Assembly: GCA_946406115.1 (NCBI GenBank)
Contig: OX291549.1
Location: forward strand, 26,001,901-26,065,900
Origin: Apoda limacodes
Taxonomy: Eukaryota > Arthropoda > Insecta > Lepidoptera > Limacodidae
Reading direction: 5' to 3'
Length of the DNA: 64,000 nt
The position numbers and the translations under genes were made by a program. Position 1 is the stretch's first letter. The number at the start of each line of letters is the position of its first letter. A model generated the notes under the pieces. The model saw only the letters and a list, made by a program, of their open reading frames with translations, was not told the origin of the DNA and ran no database searches. Shown here piece by piece: positions 12,619 through 22,600 of this stretch.

Positions 12619-13018
12619 AATCGGACACGCACACGAAGGGTTCCGTACCATTATCTATAAAAACGGCAAAAAAACACGTTTGTTGTATCGGAGCCCCCCT
12701 TAAATTTTTGTTTTATTTTAATTTAATTATTTATTTTTAAAGTAACTATATAACTTAATATTCTGTAAATATTTTAAGCGTCTACCTGTTGCCGTTATCA
12801 ATATCGAGCAAAATCGAGCAAAAAAATCACGTTTGTTGTATGGGAGCCTCCTTAAATATTTATTTTATTCTATTTTTTAGTATTTGTTGTTATAGCGGCA
12901 ACAGAAATATATCTTCTGTGAAAATTTCAACTGTCTATCTATCACGCTTAATGAGATACAGCCGGAGTCTTAGTAATAGGGTTCCGCTAATTACCCTTTA
13001 CGGTACGGAACCCTAAAA
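12619..13018. repeat. Dispersed element with GGTTCCGTACC/GGTACGGAACCC ends
   Basis: Begins near GGCGAATCGGACACGCACAC, AAGGGTTCCGTACCATTATC and ends TTACGGTACGGAACCCTAAA. The inner part contains GTTTGTTGTATCGGAGCCCC twice in variant form. The ends are inverted relative to each other (AGGGTTCCGTACC and GGTACGGAACCCT). Another copy is at 37717-37958 and an inverted fragment at about 14455-14505. Confidence 0.65.
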
Positions 13019-13254
13019 ATAAAGTAATATTTTTCTTACGATATTATTTTACATTCAATATATTTAAGACAAAATATCAAAAACATTATTTATGATTTAT
13101 AAAATTTTAATAAAAAACATTTTTATTTTATTGCATGTGTTTTAATTCTTGCAAACAAAACAAAAAGTTCTCATACCAACTGGTCCTTTTCAAAGAGAAC
13201 TAGATGTCAAAACATAAAAAAAAGTTATTCCTAACAAAAAGACTCAAAACGGAA

Positions 13255-13332
13255 ATAGTGATTTGAACCATAGGCTCACAGTTTCAAGTTGCAACGCCTA
13301 CCTACACTACCACTACACCACCGGGCAGATAA
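13255..13332 (-). repeat. tRNA-like repeat
   Basis: The minus strand begins CTGCCCGGTGGTGTAGTGGT, a very tRNA-like A box, and has GGTTCAAATC as B box about 50 bases on. The region between does not fold as an anticodon arm by eye. It is probably the tRNA-derived head of a SINE. Confidence 0.5.
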
Positions 13333-14129
13333 CATTCAGTGCGAAATAAACAATGCGTATGTAGAACAACACTGCAGTTTACACATCATTAATTTGTTAG
13401 GTTAAGAAACCAAAAGATAGAAGAACGGTTTTAATAAACTAGTTAGTAGAAAGAAAACTTAATCTAATTTTGTCGATTTAAGGTTAATATTATTGACAGA
13501 TATGTTAATGTATATTATGTATATCTGATAATGTTAATGTGTGAGTGCGAGATTCACAGAATAGCTTCACGCAATTTTAACCTTTACACTATGAATGAAC
13601 TATTGCAAATGACCGTACATTACCATGCAAACTTTCACCGAAAATTGATTTCAACGAAATCTAATAAGTAGTTTTTTTTTAATACGTCATAAATCGTAAA
13701 CCGCAATTTACCTTTCATTCAATCAACTCAAATATAAAAAAAAGAACAGTGGCACTCGGGGCCTGCCGCGGTAAAGCTATTGCATAGTATTTTTTATCAA
13801 CTTATGCAATTATAATTATTTATTTATTTTTTATTTATGCAGTATTTTTTTTTCTTTTATATTAAATCCAGTTCTCTTTGATATAAATTCAAGTTACACT
13901 TTTTGAGCGTGGTGATCGATAAGAAAACATTTTTATTTTCTTTTATTGAATAAATGAGAAGCTAATAGTACCAGCAGAAGTGAAAACCTTTACACACGTT
14001 TCGCGCTTAACATTCAAATATGTTACAAGACAACTCATACGTCATATTTAATTGTACAGAACCAATGTCCTTAACACACAATTCGCGCTTAACACTCAAA
14101 TATGTTACAAGACATGTCTTTGACATTGT

Positions 14130-14436
14130 CAAGAAATAATAATGTTTGTTTATTAATTTTTTGACGTAGTATATTTGACATCTCAATCTGTCATAGAATT
14201 AAAATCCCATATCCAACCTCCCTGTACTACTTATAATCGCCATATACTAAAAATAATTATGAGCAGTTAGTAGCTAGTCTACACGCATACGTCTAATCGC
14301 ACGCACACAAACACCGTGCCGAAGTCTGCCTTACTGAAACGACGTTAAACGATTGTTAGGTTTTTTTCGTTACGGATTTTTTTGATTCGGTCGCCGCGCT
14401 CAGAGCCCGCGATAAAAGCTATGCAATAGCTTAAAA
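14130..14436 (+). repeat. About 300-bp inverted-repeat arm, left
   Basis: Starts at TAATAATGTTTGTTTATT and ends around AAAAGCTATGCAATAGCTTA. It matches the reverse complement of 16170-16490 at roughly 90% or better in long blocks, for example CATATCCAACCTCCCTGTAC and ACCGTGCCGAAGTCTGCC. A few internal indels separate the arms. Either these are the long terminal repeats of one 2.35-kb element or two copies of a 300-bp element landed in opposite directions. Confidence 0.75.
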
Positions 14437-14504
14437 AACATTTAATTTTTATAAATAATGGTACGGAACCCTTCATGCGCGGGTCCGACTCGCACTTGGC
14501 CGAT

Positions 14505-14945
14505 TTTTTTGATTTTATATCCGATAAAAATAGGGCCACGGATGGCATTAGGGATTGCAATGCTGGATCTGCGATCAAGCAATTTGTTTGACTTTGACAA
14601 TTATTAAGTGATTTTATATTAACAACTCATTTGATATTAAGTAATTTATTATACAGATCCAGCTAAATTCTTGTCGATTGACTAAAAATACAACTGGATT
14701 GTAAACGTTGCTGGATTTCCATCGCTAGGTGGCAAGTTATGTTTATAATTTTCTTTGACTAGAGGTGAGTGAGTATGTAATTTAAGCGCCGACAAAAGAT
14801 ACACTTACGTACTTAATAAATTAAACTTAACTAAATAAAACATAAAAAAAGCAAATAAGTTTTATCTTAATATTTACTTTCTTTGCAACAAAAAAAAATA
14901 ATTATTTATCTTCTCACCTTTGATGTGAAACCTAATAACCACTAG
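14505..14945. repeat. About 450-bp direct repeat, copy 2
   Basis: Collinear with 10305-10760 (see there). In this copy the candidate start codon reads ATT instead of ATG, so the tiny exon suggested in copy 1 is not preserved. It sits inside the inverted-repeat pair 14130/16490. Confidence 0.7.
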
Positions 14946-15379
14946 GGGCGCGTTAGTTCTGGGATTATGTGTTACCACGAAAGATAATATTCACACTTTT
15001 GATAACGCCAGTTTTGCCAACGACACCTACCTACCGTTCGTGTAGCTTTGAAACGTTACTAACAAAATTTTTGGTAACAAAACATGCAAAACGAACGGTT
15101 GACGCACACACACTACGATAAAACACACACACACTACCATGAATTTGTATCGGCAGTTTGACAGATTAACACAAAAACCCCACCTCTAGTCAAGGGTCTA
15201 AAGTTTTATTTTTCGGTGGCAGAAGTGACAAAAATAACAAAAATATGAACGCATGACAGTTTGTCACAGATGATACTAAAATTTTTATATTTTTGATACC
15301 AATGAGAGGTTTTCCGAGACGAATTAAAAAAGAAAATTAGTTCTAAAATATTAACTAGATGGCGTTGACTCGACAAGGC

Positions 15380-15963
15380 GCATTTTTTTTTTAAACATAT
15401 GGTAACCTTCCTATAGCCCAGCTTCGAAAACCTGCGGATAAACCTAGCAATTATGCGGACCATGATTATTTGGCTACAACTAATGAAGAATTTTTAAGAA
15501 GTCTAGAACTCACAGAAGAAGTGTGACGTGAACGGGAAGAAAACACAAAAACAAAATATGGAAAAAGGAATGTCTTATGAGGATTCATAGTACAAACTAT
15601 GGGAGTATATGCAAATATAAACAGTGGAAAAAAACTTGCAATTTCCTTAGTAAAAAATATAGATATATATATACCGCAGCAATCCGACATGGGCTCTTAT
15701 ATGAAGATACTACTGTGAATGCATTAGAATACAAATTCCAGCTGACTACAATAAAGTGTGGAATTTTTGTTCACCCAAGGTACCAATTTTTAGCCAGCAC
15801 ACCAGACAGGTTAGTGGGGGAAGATGGTGCTCTTGAAGTGAAATGTCCAAATGTTTGTAAGTGGCTACTTATACTTGTTTTCAATTTAATTTATTCTGAT
15901 CCATATCTATTAATCTCAAAATTACCACCAATACATGCTTACATTATGCATGTAGAGTGTTAA
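15380..15963 (+). pseudogene. YqaJ-type (lambda-exonuclease-like) nuclease remnant
   Basis: About 15395-15525 translates to QLRKPADKPSNYADHDYLA and EEFLRSLELTEEV. After frame changes follow STNYGSICKYK, RHGLLYED, CGIFVHPRYQFLASTPDRLV and GALEVKCPNV. The Glu after Tyr, the Asp of TPDRL and the ELK-like EVK triad are those of YqaJ/lambda-exonuclease nucleases (PD-(D/E)XK fold). In insects this domain is common in repetitive, transposon-associated proteins. After KCPNV the DNA reads GTAAGT, so the exon may end near 15858. Stops and frameshifts make it a fossil. It lies between the two inverted-repeat arms. Confidence 0.7.
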
Positions 15964-15974
15964 TTTTCTTTAAA

Positions 15975-16110
15975 AGTTCGCCAAAAAAACTTCTATCGAT
16001 TTCCCACTGTGCAAACTTCTCATAGGCAAGTTGGGTATTATTCCTTTGACTTGTGGCAAAACATTTTTTAATTACTAATATAGCTTCCTCTTGAATGTCT
16101 ACTAGGTTAA
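15975..16110 (-). other. Short minus-strand coding-like segment
   Basis: One open minus-strand frame reads VDIQEEAILVIKKCFATSQR followed by about 25 more residues, with composition like protein. It has no start codon and no family I can name. It may be part of the same lost element as the YqaJ remnant or chance. Confidence 0.25.
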
Positions 16111-16169
16111 CATATTAAATTGTTTAATTTGCAATGGAAACAATGGAAAATTGCTAAAAATTTTACCGC

Positions 16170-16490
16170 ACCGCGCTTTTGTTTTTAAGCTATTGCATAG
16201 CTTTTATCCCGGGCTCTGAGTATTGCGGGCTGTGAGCAGGGCGACCTAATCAAGAAATTCCGTAACGAAATGACGTCACGAAATGACGTAACCCGTAACG
16301 ATAAAGAACCTAACACTATCATCTAACGTCCTTACAGTTCGGCAGACTTCGGCACGGTGTTTGTGTTTTTTTAGTATATGGCAATTATGAGTAGTACAGG
16401 GAGGTTGGATATGGGATTTAAATTCTATGACAGATTGAGAAGTCAAATATAATACGTCAAAAAAGTAAATAAACAAACATTATTATCTAT
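16170..16490 (-). repeat. About 300-bp inverted-repeat arm, right
   Basis: Reverse-complement partner of 14130-14436. It contains a local duplication (GAAATGACGTCAC, GAAATGACGTAAC) absent from the left arm. The outer end CAAACATTATTA abuts a Helitron-like start TCTATATATATAAAA at 16490. Confidence 0.75.
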
Positions 16491-16740
16491 ATATATAAAA
16501 ATCAAATGCTGTTCGTTAGTCTGGATAAAACTCGAGAACGACTGGTCCGATTTGGATAATTCTTTTATGTTGCGTTTGTTATTGTTGTGAGGTTTAAAAG
16601 TTAGAAAAAGGGCCAAGTGCGAGTCGGACTCTTGGTCACGACATCATGCGTGAACGGCAAGACCGATTTCGCTAATTCTTTTTCTGTTGTGTTTGTTAGT
16701 GTTAGGGCAAGGTTTTTATTAAAGAAAAATTGTGATGTTA
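16488..16740. repeat. Helitron-like fragment followed by AAGTGCGAGTCGGAC repeat
   Basis: TCTATATATATAAAAATCAA followed by ACTCGAGAACGACTGGTCCG is a frequent start of lepidopteran Helitron-like repeats. It continues into GCCAAGTGCGAGTCGGACTC at 16611, a second common repeat motif. Confidence 0.55.
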
Positions 16741-16754
16741 AAAATATCATCTTA

Positions 16755-17580
16755 TTTCTTATTTTATACTATTACCCCTATGATGCACTTAATTTAAAAT
16801 TTAAAGAGGATAAGTTTAGTATATTATACGACATGTATGCAAGATTTCGGCAGTCTTTCTACAACGTTCCAGTAGATCCATTGCTTGATCTTCTTGAATT
16901 TAAAGAAAAGGCGATCGATTGTTCAAGGCAAAACGAAAACTTCAAATCAGGACCTGTTGATGTTCGCTTGGAAATAGGAACTTTAAAAGATATTTCTGAT
17001 AATACCAGCGCCTACTGTTTAATTATAAATGAGCGTCTGATATAATACCAACCTCTAAGCAATATTGTACGAAAACTAACATAATAATTATCTATAATGT
17101 AATCAGTTATTGTTGATGTGCAAGGGTTTAAGATCGAAAATAATGAGTTTATTGTAAAAGAAATTGCAATCTTTTCTGATGATCAAATGTTGGTTCTTCT
17201 TGTTGAACCTCCATTCTCATTCAAAAATCTTAAAATAGAAGAAAAAAAAACTTGTTAATTGGGTAGAAAGGAATAGAAAAATATTATGGAACGATGACCT
17301 TCTTCCATATGGAAACATTCAATGGTATATTAATAACTTTTTAGCAGACAAAATGATTTTTTGCAAAGGTGTTGAAAAAGCACGGTGGATTAAAAATTTT
17401 TGTAATACTGACAATGTGATGAATTTAGAAACTATGAACTGTCCTAATTTACTCAGTTTATATGAAGAATATCGTAATTGTGTTATTTTTAATTGTATTT
17501 ATCATCCTACAATACGTGCCCTTAGAAATGTAACTTGTTTGAAAAAATGGTATGTAGATAACAAAATTTTTACCTCATAA
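16755..17580 (+). pseudogene. Unnamed nuclease-like ORF remnant (VDVQGF family)
   Basis: An open frame ending at 17045 reads DALNLKFKEDKFSILYDMYA and SGPVDVRLEI. A second part from about 17112 reads IVDVQGFKIENNEFIVKEIA and PPFSFKNL, then shifts frame in an A-run near 17245. It continues as NWVERNRKILWNDDLLPYG to a stop at 17580, including KARWIKNF. I have seen proteins with (V/I)D(V/I)QGF, a PPF-PF motif and a W-x(n)-W region repeatedly in insect genomes as repetitive ORFs. The acidic VDVQGF start recalls DEDD-type exonucleases, but I cannot name the family. At least one frameshift breaks it. Confidence 0.5.
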
Positions 17581-17671
17581 ACTGACTTTAACTTAACCTA
17601 AACCCAAAACACAAAGTGCGGTGCATACTTCAATACCTGGCTAAAATTTTATCTATGTATGACAGAAAAAC

Positions 17672-17702
17672 CCTGCTTGTCTGTCTGTCTGTCTGTCTAT
17701 TT
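17672..17702. repeat. (TGTC)n microsatellite
   Basis: About six tandem CTGT units. Simple sequence, no function seen. Confidence 0.8.
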
Positions 17703-18265
17703 ATATGATTACCTACCGAAGCATCATTTAGAATCTGCATTAGCAATCGCCTTATCAACCTATAGCAAAGGTATCGTGTTAGGAATAATTAGTACGGACT
17801 CTATCAGTTGGTTATAGTATATCAGCGACATGATTCATGAGTGGGGTAACCTACTTACCTATATTTCTCAATAATGTTATAAGCTATATTAAACGTAATA
17901 TATTCCTATGCCACTACTACTATGAAACTGGCTCTCTATCCTATCACACGTCTCTAACTCCTCTAACTTTCGACTATTTTCTTTGATACAACCTAACATA
18001 ATAAATAACCTTCTACCAGTTAAACATTGCTAATGTAGATATAAATAAGGGGTTGTGCAGTGTTTGTTGTAATAGATCGTAGAAGCTACAATAATGATAA
18101 TAAATTAAGTGATAAAAGATAGTATATAAGAATAATACCTTAAAGTATAATATGTAAATAAGTAGGTGCATAAATTATATATAATTTTATACATAAAAAT
18201 ACATATATTCATATATAATGCATATATATTTAGGCATAGTTCACTAGAAAGCACTATTACCTGAC

Positions 18266-19260
18266 CTATGTATTTTGGATGTCGATATAGTACCGATGCA
18301 GTAAAGCTTTAAAGCTCTCTAGTGACTTTGCATTACGAATATTTACTGGTAAATTATTCCACAAACGAACTGTTGTGACCGTGAACGAATCCGAATAAAA
18401 TGTCGTACTATGCGCAGCGGTGCGAAGGAGATTGAAACAGCAAAACCGTATCGATCGCTCTTGGGAACCCAAGAACTCAAATCGTTCTATTAAATAAGGA
18501 GGGGATAAAGGATTATTAAGAATGCCATAAATACGTGTTAGATGAGTATTTCGGCGAAAACGAATATTGAGCCAATTTAACTGTGTACGATATTGGGAAA
18601 CATGATCATACTTACGCAAGCCGAAAATATAACGGATGCATAAGTTAAGAAGGCGGTCGAGTTTGTTAAGTAGTTCTTTAGTTATGTCGGGATAGCATAA
18701 ATCTGCATAGTTAATTATGGGAAGCAACAGGGAGTTAACTAGCGTAACCTTAGCTGATTGAGGTAAAAAGTGTTTCATTCTTTTTAGGGAATGCATCGTC
18801 GAAAAGATTGTTTTGCTTACCTCGGTGAAATAAGAATGTATAAAACGGCGTTTTGCGTTCCTTACCATCTTGTTGCAATGATCTCTAGCTGCTTGAAATT
18901 CTTGCCAATTCTCTTGAGTTGGAATTTTTTTATGCTTACGTTTCACACGATCTCTACGAGCCATAATAGCTCGTATTTCATTTGAAGCCATGGGGCAGAA
19001 GAACGTTTCATGCGTACTGGCTTTATTGGCGCGTGATTGTCATATAGTTCTGTGATATACGATTGAATAATTCTAATTTGCTGTCAACAAAATCCAAAGA
19101 CTCGATTTGTTTTCAGTCGATACAACTAGCATCAGAGACTAAACGGGTGCGACGAAGAATGAGACCCTTAGGTGCGGTAGTCAAATCACTGAATCCTAAA
19201 GAAGTGAAACCGCCTATTAAATAGGCCGTTGTGCCAGACCATATATCAAAAGGTTTCGCT
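18266..19260 (-). pseudogene. Jockey/R1-type LINE, internally deleted
   Basis: The minus-strand frame from 18991 to 18266 (241 residues) begins with the endonuclease-RT linker (IMARRDRVKRKHKK, ENWQEFQAARDHC). Near residue 60 it passes directly into the post-RT region (LPQSAKVTLVNSLLLP, NYADLCYPDI) and ends with a typical C-terminus (TVRLWNNLPVNIRNAKSLES). The RT palm with its catalytic aspartates is absent, yet the frame is open across the join. Upstream to 19260, decayed endonuclease-end sequence such as DNHAPIKPVRMKR is visible in another frame. It lies just beyond the 3' end of CTL-B, in the same orientation. Confidence 0.85.
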
Positions 19261-19682
19261 ACATCAAAAATAAACGCTACCTACCTAATACCCTAAATTA
19301 ACATATAGGCTCACGCTGATAACCGAATTCACCGCAGGTGGAGCTGCTGTGATCGCTATCAGCCGTAAGCTAATGCACAAGACAAAAGTACGTTTTGTTA
19401 CATAAATTTATTTTAAAATTTTCTAATGCAATGTTTTTGCCGTATATGTGTGCTAACGGAAACTATAAAGCCTTCGTCAAATTGATGTCGTTCGTAACAG
19501 CTTCCATATAACTACGGTAACCGGTTTGCATCGGCACAGTGTGCTTGTTTGTCACAGTAGGGGGTATAAATAAATAAGTGCTATAGAATAACATACGATT
19601 ACTTAGTTATATTATTCAATACATCTAAAGATCTGTGGTTTAAACATTCTAAAAGTAACATTTTTATATTTGACAAACTTAT

Positions 19683-22600
19683 TTATGAGCTAACAGAGGT
19701 AATCTCTTTTTCACAGATGAAGAGCAACTCCTGCATACAGTTGACATCATTAAATTCTCCGGTATTAGTGTATACAACACCGCAGTCCTCAACACCATTA
19801 GCATTGTTGGGCTCATTTCTTTCCCAGTTAACGTATCCAGCTTCTTCGAGAGTTTGATCTGAAAAAGAAAAAAAATCTTCAACAAGGTTTAAATAAAAAT
19901 ATTTAATACTAATTATTATTATAACTATATAATAGCTAGTCAAAAGAGTCTTTAAGCCCCCAACGCGATAACAGAGGTGATGTCTGTGGAGTCATAGCAA
20001 AATTTCGCGTGGTGCGGTTTTCTCATACATTATGTAAAGACAAATAGTAAAGTAACTTAATTAAGATTACAAATAAGCAAACCCCTCAGATGACTTTGTC
20101 AAAGTTATAAACCTGGTTGACGTTAGTACGTTTAGGTAAAGTAGTCACTTAACATATAAAAATAGACACTTGACATCTGAAAATAGTCACTTGATATATG
20201 AAAATTATGCAAAACCTACACATGCCTAACTTTTACCAGTATAACTTACTAAAGACAGTTTTGAACACTCTTGAGGTCCCATAATCAGGCTCATCCGCTC
20301 TGAAACCGGCGAAAAACCACCAATTTTTATTAAAATTGTCAAGATAAGGGGTTTTTTTAAAGATTCGCACCACCTCTTGATTTTCAGCTTCTGAGTTTAT
20401 GATAACCAGATGAGCGCCCTGCGCTTTACATTCATCGTTCGCGTGGTCCCAGATCAACGCTATCTTGGGAATCCTGTAACAGCTGCCCGTTTTGGCCACG
20501 TATTGGTAATCTGAAATAATAAAAATATCTGTTTATCTAAACATTATATACACATTAAAAAAAAATGTCTAAATTACCATTTGAAGAAACAGATCAAGTG
20601 GGTGACGGGCGGGTCATTAGGTAATGGTTCTATCCGTTCCGTATTAATACCAGTAATTTAATAACTAGTACCTTGTAATTTTGGAAATAGCCTGTTTTCA
20701 CTAATAACTTAGTCTTGCGTAGCAGGTGGAAGCCATCGCCGCAACTCTAGTTCTGATGCAGTGTGTCTAGACTAAGGTGGCTGTATGTTTGTATGTCCAG
20801 TATGTAGTAAATTACCAGCGTTAGAGAGTATCAAATTGTAAACTGAAGGTCCAGATATACACTTTATAGAATAAAGGCCAACTAAGAACGATTTTCTCTA
20901 AGTTGACATTTAATTAAAAAAAAACAATCAGGATAGTATATAAATCAAATAAGTTGATTTATTAAAACAATAAGTTCATTTGTATTTGAACTAACAATGT
21001 GGGTATGTTTATTAATTCTAACAATTTTATTATATACGTTGTATCTATCATTTTTATCTTTTTATGCACGAATCCATCATTTATATTTAATTGACTTATA
21101 CAAATATGTTGGTTGAATCAATTTAGAATCAACATAAAAATATAGGTTAATAGTTTTAATAATTTTCTTTGTTAAATTAATAAATTTGTCATATTTGATT
21201 TATCTAAGATCTGTTTATTAAATCGACTAAAATTATAATCTTTAAAACAGCAAAGATAAAATGAACGATCCCATGTCAAATAATCATTTTTACTATTGAC
21301 TTCATTCAATGTTACATTTTACTAAGATCATGTATATTAATTGGGAATCAAGGGAAGATAAAGAGGGAGGGACGGTTTACGGAAGGCGCACGTCGAAATC
21401 TGTATTTCGTTCGGTGTGTATGCATCTGAGTTGTGATATGAATATTCCGTGGGCCTAAATCAGTGTAAACATAGTGAATCTTAATGAACTCTGTTTCAGT
21501 GCTTTATTGTGATATTGAGTGTTTGTTTAATAGAGAGCTAAAAACACTTTTTTTGTGTAAAGAACACATAGACTGTATTCACAATGAAGGATATTAGCAA
21601 ACTCCTCAAGAATTGGGAGTGGGAACTGAAGGACATTTAGCACCAGTATTATTTAAAAGATGTTTGTAGCACAAAAAAGGTCTGACTGGTGGTCCACTAT
21701 TGATTATTACAACTCAAAATCATGTAAGTACCAATAGTATTTTTTCTGTTTATAAAAAGAAGGTTTATATATGCCATCGGAAATATTAAGTATCTACTAG
21801 TCTTAGTACCAAAAAAGTAACGTACTTACTTCCCTAATCTGTGGGTTTAGTAAGTGCCAAAAAATTACCATTTGTTATTATAAAAGAGATAACTTTATGT
21901 CCCGAAATAACTTGTAAAATTATAAAGTGTAACCAGCATTTTTCATGATAATTGGTGATGTAACTGACTATTTTTTATCGAAATATCCTTCCTGCTTCTT
22001 GTATGGTGTACTAGCTATTTATTCAAGAATCTGTAAAAACACCTTACAGTTCAAGTTTTGTTTTATTTGTCTAGTGATGTAATACGAGTGACTCGTATGT
22101 GGCATAATACTGTCAGACCATCATATTGTTATGGCCTATCTATAACGTTGATTCTCGATTCGACTTTCGTGTTATGCGGTCGTGTTCGAGAGCGTCAAGT
22201 ACTCTCATTGTGCACCGTGGAGTGTTGACTCAGCTGGTGCGCATTCCTGTGTGGTGTTTTGCCTCAGCGCTGTCTACCTCGTTTCGTCGTTTGGTTTATT
22301 GCCCGCGATTCTTGGAAAATCGGCCTGAGTGTTGAGCGCTGCTCGGTTGTGTGTATTCAAAGTCAAAGTCAAAGTCAAAATGGTTTGTTCAAATAAGGAT
22401 TTTACAATCACTTTTGAATCGTCAAAGTTATAAAATATTATTTTTTGAACCCTCCCACCTTCCCGCCGGTTCACAATGTTGTTGATTTCTACCGAGAAGA
22501 AGCCGGCAAGAAACTTGTTAGTTACTCTTTTAAAAACACTATCAATAATACAAATAAACTAAAATACAATTGATGTTTTAAATAAAAAATTTTTAGTCGT

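Noticed and set aside
15206..15463. Minus-strand 85-residue protein
   Set aside because: There are no family motifs. The opposite strand carries the start of the YqaJ-associated protein.
22126..22335. Small protein on the plus strand in GC-rich sequence
   Set aside because: The composition is that of a LINE leader, there is no domain, and the sequence continues as the same leader at 23176.
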